17,244 bases of DNA from Accumulibacter sp. (GCA_031274075.1 JAISQQ010000076.1:1-17244); one strand, 5' to 3'; shown: positions 8,190 to 14,996, counted from the first letter of the stretch. The notes: generated by a model not told the origin, from the letters alone. Made by a program: numbers and translations.

Positions 8190-8278
8190 CTCCGAGAGCG
8201 CGGGGCACCCGCCCTGCTTTTGACCCGCGCCATGACACTACCACTGCTGTTGCGGGGCTGGTGCCCCGCGCTCCCGGA
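8190..8278 (+). repeat. Palindromic REP/BIME-like element, copy D
   Basis: Same family as copies A-C. It starts at the left with AGAGCGCGGGGCACC and ends at the right with CTGCTGTTGCGGGGCTGG and GTGCCCCGCGCTCCC. It has the CCTGTTTGCGAT-type left tail seen beside A and C. It is the only copy outside the tonB-exbB gap. Confidence 0.8.
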
Positions 8279-8341
8279 GGTGGCCCGGACAGAGGCTTTC
8301 ATAATGGGCTTGTCTGTGAAGTATCCTGGAAACCGCGTCTG

Positions 8342-8367
8342 CCGCTCGTTATTCCGGGAATTTCAAA
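8342..8367 (+). repeat. Left direct repeat bracketing the R-M island
   Basis: A 26-bp sequence starting CCGCTCGTTATTCC and ending GGGAATTTCAAA, containing the palindrome ATTCCGGGAAT. It matches 13312-13337 in the same orientation with one mismatch (T or C at the ninth base). The two copies start 4970 bp apart. Confidence 0.85.
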
Positions 8368-8480
8368 CGAATAATAGAACGAATAATAGGTGACAGACCA
8401 CGATTAAATTTTGGACTAGAGAAGAAAAATGGATGGAAAGGAAATTTGTCGTGGTCTGTCCCATTATTTCGCTATTATTT
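8366..8480. mobile_element. MITE-like palindromic element, left copy
   Basis: A long imperfect inverted repeat. The left arm has two tandem 12-mers AACGAATAATAG (8366-8389), then GACAGACCACGA. The right arm, read inverted, gives AACAAAATAATAG, then GGGACAGACCACGACAAATTT. There is no coding content. Its left arm (to TTAAATTTTG) is related to 13235-13270 at the other end of the island. It could also serve as a two-way terminator between the convergent chelatase and nuclease genes. Confidence 0.65.
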
Positions 8481-8482
8481 TG

Positions 8483-9589
8483 TTAAACGGTCTGCTCCAA
8501 TGCCTCCCAAGCAGTCAGCAACGGACATGCTGGCCATGCTTGTGCAAGCGTCGCCATATTAGTGATAGCACGTCGCAAGCCGCGACCAATCGTGGGCAAT
8601 TTCCGCGACATTTCAAGCAGTACTCCATATTCACGGCTGTTGGGCATCAGAAGCATATAGTCGAAACATCTCACCTGGCGCTCGCAAAAAACTAGCAATG
8701 GCGGGGAAGCCGGATCCGGATAGTCCAGCCCTTTCGCAGCCGCAATCTCGATCTTGTGATTTCTGTTGGTCTGGGAGAAGACGACCGGCCTCACCTCTTC
8801 CTCCCCACGCAAGCCTGTGGCATCGATGGACGTCAAGTAGACCCGCTGGGCGGCAACGTTGGTTACACAGAAGTACTGCTCCGTGATCTGCGTGTTGAAA
8901 TGCACCTGGGACCATCGACCGCCTGCCGCGGGAACTTGCGGGAGCAGGACGCGGTCAAACCCCTCCCCGCGAGGGGAAGGCGCTCGGACTCTCGTGGGCC
9001 TCGGTTGTGGCGCTCGCGGGCGCGGAACACCGGCAATAGGACGCACGACATTGAGTGCCGCCCCCTCAAGCGCCGCCTGATCGATGCGCCGAATATCCGC
9101 CTCGTGTCGTGTGATGAATGCGTCCAGCGAAGATAGGTCGAATACCTCCTGCTGTCCTCCGCTGATAACGCTATAGCCTTCGAAGTTATGCCTCAGACCA
9201 CCAGGCGTCAGATTGCCAGAACCCACGATCAGCTTCTTGCGTCCATCGGAATAGCCAAAATGCGAAATTTTGGGGTGGAACAATCCACTGCTGGTGTTCC
9301 AGAAGACCTTGGGATGAAAATGCCGATGCCTCGCTTCGAGTGCTTGCATACGCTCCAGTGTCTGTCGGTTGGTCACGGCATCGATGCCGACGATGAGGTC
9401 GATCTCTCCGCCACGCTGCATGAATTCATGAACGACCGGATCTTCGATGAGTTGGTCCACACCGCCGCGCGTCGCAAAGGCGTACATGCCGCGCCACGTC
9501 GTGGCGTCGACAGCGGCGCCGATGATGGCCTCGTACAGATAGCGCGTCCCCGGATCAGTAGGGTCCTGCAGGCAGAACTCGAAGTCCAT
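8483..9589 (-). CDS. PLD-fold restriction endonuclease, BfiI-like (predicted)
   Basis: Predicted DNA-cleaving part of a type II restriction system. Seen: 368 residues. The N-terminal phospholipase-D-type nuclease domain (about 1-150) has one active-site set: HPK (His105, Lys107), GSGNLTPGG (Asn126) and NFEGY (Glu137). From family knowledge, BfiI-type enzymes have a single such set, work as dimers without metal ions, and (as I recall) use His105. A proline/arginine-rich linker (about 185-230) leads to a C-terminal domain that would be the DNA-recognition part, possibly B3-like as in BfiI; I cannot confirm that fold by eye. ATG 9589 has GGAGGGG just upstream, and the gene starts 18 nt after the second methyltransferase stop. 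Alternative: a defence nuclease with another role, such as DrmC-type. Confidence 0.72.
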   Translation of the reverse strand: MDFEFCLQDPTDPGTRYLYEAIIGAAVDATTWRGMYAFATRGGVDQLIEDPVVHEFMQRGGEIDLIVGIDAVTNRQTLERMQALEARHRHFHPKVFWNTSSGLFHPKISHFGYSDGRKKLIVGSGNLTPGGLRHNFEGYSVISGGQQEVFDLSSLDAFITRHEADIRRIDQAALEGAALNVVRPIAGVPRPRAPQPRPTRVRAPSPRGEGFDRVLLPQVPAAGGRWSQVHFNTQITEQYFCVTNVAAQRVYLTSIDATGLRGEEEVRPVVFSQTNRNHKIEIAAAKGLDYPDPASPPLLVFCERQVRCFDYMLLMPNSREYGVLLEMSRKLPTIGRGLRRAITNMATLAQAWPACPLLTAWEALEQTV

Positions 9590-9607
9590 GTCCCCTCCGT
9601 TGATGAT

Positions 9608-10531
9608 TTACTGCTGCCTGAATGCTTGGGCATAGGCCGGCAACGAGTCCGGCTCCATGATGCCACCGGCGAGCCCCTCGACCAGCCTCTTGTATGGCTG
9701 CACCTTTGGCCCGGAAGTCCTGGTGCGCGGGGGTTTCGCGAAAATAAGAATGTACTCATGTACATTCTTGAAGAGGAAGTTTGGCGGATAGGGATAGCTG
9801 CCGAAGATGGGACGCTGGGTACCGGAAGACCCCCATTTTCCGCCAGTAGCATCCTTCGACCAAATGATCTCGTTGATCATCACGAAACCGATCTGGCGCA
9901 ACAGCACGGCGAAATCGGTTGCCAGCGGAAACGTGAGCAGGCCATGGTCAGTGTGCTGGTTGACGTTGGCGGTCACGACGCAGAGCTTTCGACCCGGTGT
10001 CAGGACCCGATAGCATTCCTCGAAGACTGGCCGGATGCCTTCGATGAAGTCGCTGTAGCGCTCGATCGTTCCGAGATTCCGTTTGCTATCACCGTAATCG
10101 GCCTTGTTCCAGTAGGGCGGACTGGTCACGACAAGACCCACGCTATCGCTCTCGACGAAATCCATCTTGCGACTGTCGCCGTTGACCACGACGAGCGGCT
10201 CTAAATCCGCTCCATGACCGTTGTGCAGCTTTGCGCAGTCATTTTTGATGATCTTCGTGTAGCCTGCGTTCTGATCTACGCAGATGGCACGGCGGCCCAA
10301 CGGGATGGCTGCCCTGGCAGTGGTTCCGGTTCCGGCGAAGGGGTCCAGCACGGTTTCACCATAAAAGCTGAACAGCTTGGTAAGCCGATGCGGAATCTCA
10401 AGTGGGAATACAGCGGGATGGTCTTCATGACTCGTGTTGGCAATCGACCATACGGTCTTGGTGTAGTCCCGCCACTCCTCCTTGGTGAGCTTGCTTTTTT
10501 CCTTGTCCTCGGCCGACGGTTTGTGGCTCAT
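9608..10531 (-). CDS. DNA methyltransferase, SPPYW type (probably N4-cytosine)
   Basis: Predicted protective methyltransferase of the R-M system. Seen: 307 residues. An HPAVFPLEIPHRL segment (motif X region, 38-50) runs into the AdoMet-binding motif I, LDPFAGTGTT (62-71). TSPPYW (136-141) is motif IV; SPPY with tryptophan is typical of N4-cytosine methylases. Motif I precedes motif IV, the reverse of the usual beta-class order. ATG 10531 is chosen because GAGAGG at 10541-10546 lies 9 nt before it and it leaves a 16-nt gap after the upstream gene. The longer frame from 10579 would overlap that gene. Middle gene of a three-gene operon. Confidence 0.85.
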   Translation of the reverse strand: MSHKPSAEDKEKSKLTKEEWRDYTKTVWSIANTSHEDHPAVFPLEIPHRLTKLFSFYGETVLDPFAGTGTTARAAIPLGRRAICVDQNAGYTKIIKNDCAKLHNGHGADLEPLVVVNGDSRKMDFVESDSVGLVVTSPPYWNKADYGDSKRNLGTIERYSDFIEGIRPVFEECYRVLTPGRKLCVVTANVNQHTDHGLLTFPLATDFAVLLRQIGFVMINEIIWSKDATGGKWGSSGTQRPIFGSYPYPPNFLFKNVHEYILIFAKPPRTRTSGPKVQPYKRLVEGLAGGIMEPDSLPAYAQAFRQQ

Positions 10532-10540
10532 GAAATCGAT

Positions 10541-10546
10541 CCTCTC
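10541..10546 (-). promoter_or_regulatory. Ribosome-binding site of the SPPYW methyltransferase
   Basis: GAGAGG on the - strand, 9 nt before ATG 10531. It selects this start over the one at 10579. Confidence 0.6.
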
Positions 10547-10547
10547 G

Positions 10548-12740
10548 TTATCTTTCGGTGCCCGGCGATGTTCGCGCACGGGTCACGCCCTCGCAGAACC
10601 GTTCCAGTTCATGGGTAAATTCGAATGGCAGGCCAAGTGCTCTGACGAGTAGCGCGTCGATCTTGCTGCGTAGTGGTGAAGTCACAGCTGAGAAGCCGAG
10701 TGACGTCTTGCCACGGTTGCGGCTGACGATAGGGCTGACCGATATCTCGCTCCAGAGCAACGCGCCCAACTGCGCCAACTCCGTTGCATGTTCAGCGCAA
10801 TCAAGCACTCCACCGACAGGTATCGTCTCGATGACGTGTTTGGATACGTGAAAACCATCACCATGAACATGCCACCACCAGAACGCGAATCGGCTGCTGA
10901 GCAACGCGAAAATTTGGAGGGTAACCTCCGGCGATGGGCATGCGATAGCCTGCAATGGGTTCTCGGTGAACACGTTTTCGTCACTCAATGAATGCGACGT
11001 GGGACGCAGGAAAACACTGAGGAAGTTGTATGCGGTGGCGGCAACGAAAACCGTCTTGGCATCGATCTCCCGCATCGCTTGTTCAAGCGTCGCGCGACCA
11101 ATATGCGGCGTGGCATGCACAAGCGTGTATCGCAATTCGACCAAGCGCGCCAGAACCTCGGACTGCATCGCGCCTTCGAGTTTAGGAATGCCCAACCGGA
11201 TGTCGGCATTAATCGGTGTGAAATTGATGCCTGCCAGCATACGGGCCCGGTCGTTACCGCGCCACTTCCGCAATGGCCCGGTCGAAATACGGACGTCGGA
11301 TTCGCAGCCCTGTCGCACCCACAGCGCAATGGCGTTGCGCGTTTTCACATCCTCCCCGAAGAGCGCATGCGGCTCACGGTCGAAGAAGGCGAATTGCCAG
11401 TGCCCGGGTGTGCGCGCAAGGAGACGGCGTAGCGCCAGAAACTGGCGACTCGTGTTGGACGCCAAGGAAAGCGGCAAGACCATCGCGCCACCATGCGCAT
11501 CAGGTGCCGTCAGTCGCGTCATCTGCTCAACGAACAACGGGTATATGTCGGAGGTCGATTTCGGCGCCGCTTGGAACGTCTCGAAGCGCTTGCTCAACGA
11601 GAGAAAATCGGTGGTATCTCCAAGACTTGCGTAGGGCGGATTTCCGATGACGACACGCGCACCCTCTGCGATCTCGGGAAACACGGCCTGAAACCCGATC
11701 GGCCCCGACGGCGGAAGCTCGCCTTCTACCTCGGGCAGCGTACCCGCTTTCAACGCTGCCCGGCACGCCAGGCGTGCGATGCGTTCGGGGTCGTCATGGG
11801 GCACGGCCCTGCCCGGATCAAGGCGCAGCGTGTCCATGTGCACGAGGTTCAGGCGCAGTGCGTGCCAAGCCGCTACCGGTGCAAGACCTCGCGCCTCCAC
11901 CGACTCGAAACTGTCGACCAGAACGACTAGGGCCGCAGCATTAATGGCCCACGGATCAACATCCGCTCCATACAGGTATGAGCATGCAAGATCGAATGCA
12001 TCGACACCTGGATGCCGACGTTTTAGCTCGGTCAGGACTGCCCGCAGGAATACGCCGCTTCCACATGCCGGATCGAACATTGTCAGCGGCATAGCATCGT
12101 CGCTCAGGCTCTGGACGATGCGTTCGGCCATGAAAGCGGCGACATCGGCTGGCGTGTAAAACACGCCATCTGCCTTCTTGCGCGCCCGCGCCGACGCCGT
12201 TTCCGGCCGGAGCATGACGCTCATGCGGCTGCCTTCGCCATGAGGATCGAGAACGTAGGGCAGCAGTTCTAGCAGCGCTTGGCGATTGGCAATGCCGTGC
12301 AGCGCCACCTCGGCTTCCACGCGCACGCGGTCGGGTACCAGGGAGATGAGCCCGGCTTGGGTGATGCCACCGAGAAACCAAATCTCGGCCTCGACCAAGG
12401 TCGCATTTTCTCGCAGACGTCCAGTAGCCACGCCCGCCGTCCATGCGCCCACCGCCATCCATGCAGCCAGATCTTTTGGCGAGCGCAATTGATGGGATCC
12501 AGGCTCGACTCTGCGCCGTACATACAAGCGATGCCAAACTGCATCAGCCGACTCTGCCGACAAGGCACCAGACAGAAGCGCAGAGGCTTGACGCATAGGT
12601 GCGCCATACTGCTCTGCGATGGTTGAAAGCACATGCCCTTTGCGCGGCACGGCCAAACTCACTGTTTGCTGTTCAGGTTCCGACTGGCCATCCAATGGCA
12701 TTTGCAAATCTAGTGTAGTGTTGCGCGCTAATTGAACCAT
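10548..12740 (-). CDS. N6-adenine DNA methyltransferase, NPPY type, with C-terminal recognition domain
   Basis: Predicted modification enzyme. Seen: 730 residues. The N-terminal region (1-185) has no motif I recognise. The gamma-class N6-adenine core follows: GVFYTP (192-197), FDPACGSGVFLRAV (motif I, 222-235), YGADVDPWAI (motif II) and IGNPPY (motif IV, 365-370). The C-terminal half ends in a target-recognition-like region with FAFWWWHVHGDGFHVSKHVIETIPV-type spacing (aromatic cluster, then HVSK and TIPV), as in type IIG and type I-like enzymes. I see no nuclease motif in it. It is followed by the SPPYW methyltransferase and the PLD nuclease with gaps of 16 and 18 nt. Two methylases of different type suggest a non-symmetric target. 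ATG 12740 lacks a clear ribosome-binding site. Confidence 0.83.
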   Translation of the reverse strand: MVQLARNTTLDLQMPLDGQSEPEQQTVSLAVPRKGHVLSTIAEQYGAPMRQASALLSGALSAESADAVWHRLYVRRRVEPGSHQLRSPKDLAAWMAVGAWTAGVATGRLRENATLVEAEIWFLGGITQAGLISLVPDRVRVEAEVALHGIANRQALLELLPYVLDPHGEGSRMSVMLRPETASARARKKADGVFYTPADVAAFMAERIVQSLSDDAMPLTMFDPACGSGVFLRAVLTELKRRHPGVDAFDLACSYLYGADVDPWAINAAALVVLVDSFESVEARGLAPVAAWHALRLNLVHMDTLRLDPGRAVPHDDPERIARLACRAALKAGTLPEVEGELPPSGPIGFQAVFPEIAEGARVVIGNPPYASLGDTTDFLSLSKRFETFQAAPKSTSDIYPLFVEQMTRLTAPDAHGGAMVLPLSLASNTSRQFLALRRLLARTPGHWQFAFFDREPHALFGEDVKTRNAIALWVRQGCESDVRISTGPLRKWRGNDRARMLAGINFTPINADIRLGIPKLEGAMQSEVLARLVELRYTLVHATPHIGRATLEQAMREIDAKTVFVAATAYNFLSVFLRPTSHSLSDENVFTENPLQAIACPSPEVTLQIFALLSSRFAFWWWHVHGDGFHVSKHVIETIPVGGVLDCAEHATELAQLGALLWSEISVSPIVSRNRGKTSLGFSAVTSPLRSKIDALLVRALGLPFEFTHELERFCEGVTRARTSPGTER
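12708..12719 (+). promoter_or_regulatory. Half of a 12-bp inverted repeat, candidate operator
   Basis: ATCTAGTGTAGT, inside codons 8-11 of the NPPY methyltransferase gene. It is the exact reverse complement of 12800-12811. The pair straddles the start of the R-M operon. Confidence 0.5.
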
Positions 12741-12799
12741 ACAAAACTCAATGAATACAAAGTGTTATCGCTGATTAAAAGCTCTATTAAGAACGAAAT

Positions 12800-12811
12800 A
12801 CTACACTAGAT
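12800..12811 (-). promoter_or_regulatory. Other half of the 12-bp inverted repeat, candidate operator
   Basis: ACTACACTAGAT, in the AT-rich 105-bp gap between the ribbon-helix-helix gene and the methyltransferase gene. It lies 60 bp upstream of the methyltransferase ATG, where a promoter is expected. The neighbouring RHH protein is an obvious candidate binder; this is inference. Confidence 0.5.
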
Positions 12812-12845
12812 GGTGGTCAGATTCGACGTACACGACACTCACTTT

Positions 12846-13046
12846 TTATTCCTTGCCAGCAAGCAGCGGCCACTGCTCGTTGACGTACTTTTCAGAAGCA
12901 TCCCGGACGACCCAAGCCACAGATACCTTCTTGTCTCTGGCGATTTTTTCTAGCGTCTCGTATAGATCGCTTGGAAAACTAACCGACGCCCTGATGCTCT
13001 TTGGTTCAGTCGTTGGTGGCGTTACCTGCAGTGCTTGCGTCGTCAT
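12846..13046 (-). CDS. Ribbon-helix-helix (CopG/Arc-type) DNA-binding protein
   Basis: Predicted small dimeric regulator. Seen: 66 residues. The strand IRASVSFP (18-25) carries alternating side chains. A helix follows, DLYETLEKIARDK (27-39), then a turn KVS and a second helix, VAWVVRDASEKYV (43-55), the classic RHH pattern. ATG 13046 is chosen because GGAGG at 13054-13058 lies 7 nt before it; the open frame upstream to 13190 has no such site and no RHH character. It lies 105 bp upstream of the methyltransferase operon on the same strand, so it may time expression of the R-M genes. No toxin gene is adjacent, so an antitoxin role is less likely. Confidence 0.8.
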   Translation of the reverse strand: MTTQALQVTPPTTEPKSIRASVSFPSDLYETLEKIARDKKVSVAWVVRDASEKYVNEQWPLLAGKE

Positions 13047-13053
13047 CAGCGAT

Positions 13054-13058
13054 CCTCC
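13054..13058 (-). promoter_or_regulatory. Ribosome-binding site of the RHH gene
   Basis: GGAGG on the - strand, 7 nt before ATG 13046. It decides the start of this short gene. Confidence 0.75.
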
Positions 13059-13234
13059 GGACAATTGCATCACATTACACCACATCGGTGAACGAACGGC
13101 TAGTCTTAAATGCAATCGAGGCATCCGCCATACGTATCGCTTGTCGGTTGGTTGCGGGTCCTCTTGGCGTTCTGCTGCCAAGAAAAGCAAGAGATCGGAA
13201 TCCGCCTATTCGGGACGCCGTGTTGCAGAAGATC

Positions 13235-13306
13235 AAGAAATGATAGGGGATAGACCACGATTGAATCTTGAAATTAACCGTATTATTTGACGCCCTATTA
13301 TTTGGC
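13235..13306. mobile_element. MITE-like element, right copy (partly decayed)
   Basis: 13246-13270 matches 8389-8413 at 21 of 25 positions (core AGACCACGATT). The upstream part AAGAAATGATAG matches the left copy's AACGAATAATAG. The right half has two TATTATTTGRCG units in the inverted sense, as in the left copy's right arm, but it lacks the inverted GACCACGA block. It lies just inside the right direct repeat. Confidence 0.6.
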
Positions 13307-13311
13307 GTCGT

Positions 13312-13337
13312 CCGCTCGTCATTCCGGGAATTTCAAA
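13312..13337 (+). repeat. Right direct repeat bracketing the R-M island
   Basis: 25 of 26 bases match 8342-8367. Its last bases (TTTCAAA) include the stop codon of the DUF2284 gene (complement of 13333-13335), so this end of the island abuts the 3' end of that gene. Confidence 0.85.
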
Positions 13338-13929
13338 TGACTCTGATCCATTCTTCTGGAAATTCGATTTGTTTCACACTGAAAAATCCGCTTACCAGCG
13401 TAAGGTATTCCGGAAGAACGCCGTCCTTGCTCCATTTCAATTCGATATTCAACAACTCTGCCGAGGTTTTGCCGATATCGAAACCAAAGGATTCAAGCGA
13501 CGGACGGGTTCTTTCCGGAGCGACGCAGGCTTGTCCCTTGATACGGGCGCACGTACCCGCTGGACAGACATGACACGTGCCCGCGAAGAACGCCTTGCCG
13601 ACGGGATATTGTCTCTCCAGCTCCAACAGCGTTCCATCCAGACCGGGACGGACTTTCTCCAGGATGGCGCAGGCCGTTTCTTTACACGCTTCCCAGCCCT
13701 TGTTCTCCTTGATCGTGTTTTCATCCAGAACGATTTTTGTTCCGATGATATACGCCCTCTCATAAGGAGAAATATATTCCTCGGTATCGAACTCGAATGG
13801 AGGGCACGACCAGCAGGCGTTGTAGCGCTTGCACGCCTTGCAATACTCCATGAACCGCGGCGCATCGCGATAACCCTTGACGTAATCCACCAGTTTTATT
13901 TCGGAGACGAGATGGCTGACGTTGTACAT
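13333..13929 (-). CDS. DUF2284 predicted metal-binding protein
   Basis: Function unknown; members are described only as predicted metal-binding proteins. Seen: 198 residues with two cysteine clusters. The first is CKACKRYNACWSCPPF (Cys30, 33, 39, 42), the family hallmark. The second is CHVCPAGTC followed by a fourth cysteine (Cys119, 122, 127, 135). Together they could hold metal or an iron-sulfur cluster. There is no signal peptide or membrane segment. It starts 8 nt after the radical SAM stop codon, so the two are co-transcribed. By eye its GC is clearly lower (about 50-55%) than that of the radical SAM gene beside it (about 70%). The stop codon lies inside the right direct repeat of the R-M island. 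There is no good ribosome-binding site, because the leader is heptamer tract H6. Confidence 0.82.
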   Translation of the reverse strand: MYNVSHLVSEIKLVDYVKGYRDAPRFMEYCKACKRYNACWSCPPFEFDTEEYISPYERAYIIGTKIVLDENTIKENKGWEACKETACAILEKVRPGLDGTLLELERQYPVGKAFFAGTCHVCPAGTCARIKGQACVAPERTRPSLESFGFDIGKTSAELLNIELKWSKDGVLPEYLTLVSGFFSVKQIEFPEEWIRVI

Positions 13930-13935
13930 GGCAGG

Positions 13936-13949
13936 GATCAGATGTCAGT
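13936..13949 (+). repeat. Heptamer tract H6 (2 units)
   Basis: GATCAGA and TGTCAGT in register. On the - strand this gives the TGA stop of the radical SAM gene (13938-13940) and sits in the leader of the DUF2284 gene. Inverted partner of H7 across the hairpin at 13958-13974. Confidence 0.65.
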
Positions 13950-14996
13950 CCAGTTACCGGCGGCTTTGCCGCCGCATGAATTACTGATCCCTGATCCCTG
14001 TCCTCTGTCATCTGACCCCCGAAACAGCCGCATCAGACAGTCGAGCCGGCTGGCGCGCGGCGAGAGCAGGGCGAGCGACGGGCAGCGGTCGCGGCAGGCG
14101 GTGGCGGCGCACGCGCCGCACGCCGAGGTGTCCGGCGGCAGGCCGCGGCGCAAGCGGGCGTAGTCCGGCGCACTCGCCGTGCCGCAGCGGTATTCCGGCC
14201 GGCCGGCGAGCGAGGCGCAGGGGTAGAGGGCGCCGTCGGCGGTCAGCGCCGCGCCGAGGCCGGATTCGCTCGGGCAATGGCTGGAGTTGCCGGCGCTCCC
14301 GCCGCAGTCGGCGGCGGCCAGTTCGCGCAAACGGAGCGGCGATTGGCGTCGGCGGTTGACCCATTCCAGGCGCTCGGCGAGCGCGGCGAAGGCCCGGCGC
14401 AGGGCGGACGGCGAGGCGAGGTCCTGTTCGCGGGCGCGGCCGGCCGGGCGCAGGATGTCGAGGCCGAGCGAACGCGCCTGCGCGAACCCGGCGAGCAGCA
14501 GGCCGAGATCGGGCAGGGCGGCGACCGTGTCGCGGCAAACGACGGCGGTGACGCCGAATGGAATGCCCGCCGCCTCCAGCCGGGCGAGGCCGCGCAGCAC
14601 GTCGCCGCCGCGCCCGCGCACGCGGTCGTTGACCGCCGGCGGGCCGTCGAGGCTGACGCCGACGGCCAGACGATGACGCTTGACGAGATCGATGAAGCTC
14701 TGGTCGATGGCGACGCCGTTGGTCTGCACGCCGATGCGCGCGACGCCGAGGCCGCGCGCCTGTGCGATGACGTTTTCGACGACACGCGGGACGAGCAGCG
14801 GTTCGCCGCCGGCGATCTGCACTTCGGCGCCGGGACCCAGCCCGAGATTCCTCGCGGCGGCGGCGAAGGAGCGTTCATCGAGATTGACCTCCGGCACGTC
14901 GCCCGCGCTCATGTAGCAGTAGCGGCAGCGCAACTGGCAGCGCGTCGTGACCCAGACGACAAGCAGCCTGATGGCTATTGGAGGGAGAAAGGGCAT
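13938..14996 (-). CDS. Radical SAM protein with SPASM-type C-terminus
   Basis: Uses a [4Fe-4S] cluster and S-adenosylmethionine to start radical chemistry; the substrate is not identifiable. Seen: 352 residues. The cluster motif CQLRCRYC gives Cys20, 24 and 27. AGGEPLL (62-68) is the SAM-contacting GGE motif, followed by QTNG. The C-terminal domain has many cysteines (231, 241, 260, 271, 293, 296, 301, 305, 320) in a SPASM-like array for extra clusters, as in peptide- or protein-modifying and some haem-pathway enzymes. The last roughly 26 residues (from about 327) are encoded by heptamer tracts and a hairpin, so the natural C-terminus probably ended near CLMRLF. ATG 14996 lacks a clear ribosome-binding site. 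The gene is co-directional with DUF2284 downstream and the ABC genes upstream. Confidence 0.88.
   Translation of the reverse strand: MPFLPPIAIRLLVVWVTTRCQLRCRYCYMSAGDVPEVNLDERSFAAAARNLGLGPGAEVQIAGGEPLLVPRVVENVIAQARGLGVARIGVQTNGVAIDQSFIDLVKRHRLAVGVSLDGPPAVNDRVRGRGGDVLRGLARLEAAGIPFGVTAVVCRDTVAALPDLGLLLAGFAQARSLGLDILRPAGRAREQDLASPSALRRAFAALAERLEWVNRRRQSPLRLRELAAADCGGSAGNSSHCPSESGLGAALTADGALYPCASLAGRPEYRCGTASAPDYARLRRGLPPDTSACGACAATACRDRCPSLALLSPRASRLDCLMRLFRGSDDRGQGSGISNSCGGKAAGNWTDI
13958..13974. repeat. Hairpin CGGCGGC-TTT-GCCGCCG inside the radical SAM 3' end
   Basis: A perfect 7-bp stem, the same as at 1262-1278, flanked by tracts H6 and H7 in opposite orientation. The whole H6-hairpin-H7 block (about 13936-14018) is read as the tail of the radical SAM protein. 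Confidence 0.75.
13984..14018 (-). repeat. Heptamer tract H7 (5 units)
   Basis: Five CTGWYCN units in register (CTGATCC twice, then CTGTCCT, CTGTCAT, CTGACCC). Same consensus as H4 and the reverse complement of the H1/H6 units. It lies inside the radical SAM frame. Confidence 0.85.

Larger units (their letters stand above)
8141..8482. other. 342-bp gap between the chelatase gene and the R-M island
   Basis: No gene is seen. In order it holds palindromic element copy D, about 60 bp of unremarkable sequence, the left direct repeat (8342-8367) and the left palindromic element (8366-8480). The element ends 2 nt before the convergent stop codon of the PLD nuclease gene. A T6 run at 8162-8167 follows the chelatase gene, but I could not find a convincing stem before it. 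Confidence 0.75.

Noticed and set aside
3986..8302. A 1438-codon open frame on the - strand opposite the chelatase gene
   Set aside because: It is the antisense shadow of a GC-rich gene. The translation is Arg/Ala/His-rich without any domain, while the + strand frame has the full CobN core and a ribosome-binding site.
8483..13046. DISARM or other multi-gene phage-defence system
   Set aside because: A PLD protein and methyltransferases are present, but no helicase or DUF1998 gene is. The compact set fits a PLD-type R-M system better.
12846..13046. RHH protein as antitoxin of a toxin-antitoxin pair
   Set aside because: No toxin-sized frame lies next to it on the same strand. The next gene is a methyltransferase 105 bp away.
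13001..13243. 80-codon + strand frame ending near the right MITE, considered as a transposase (RAYT) remnant
   Set aside because: No tyrosine-transposase HUH motif or other signature is visible, and it overlaps the RHH gene region antisense.
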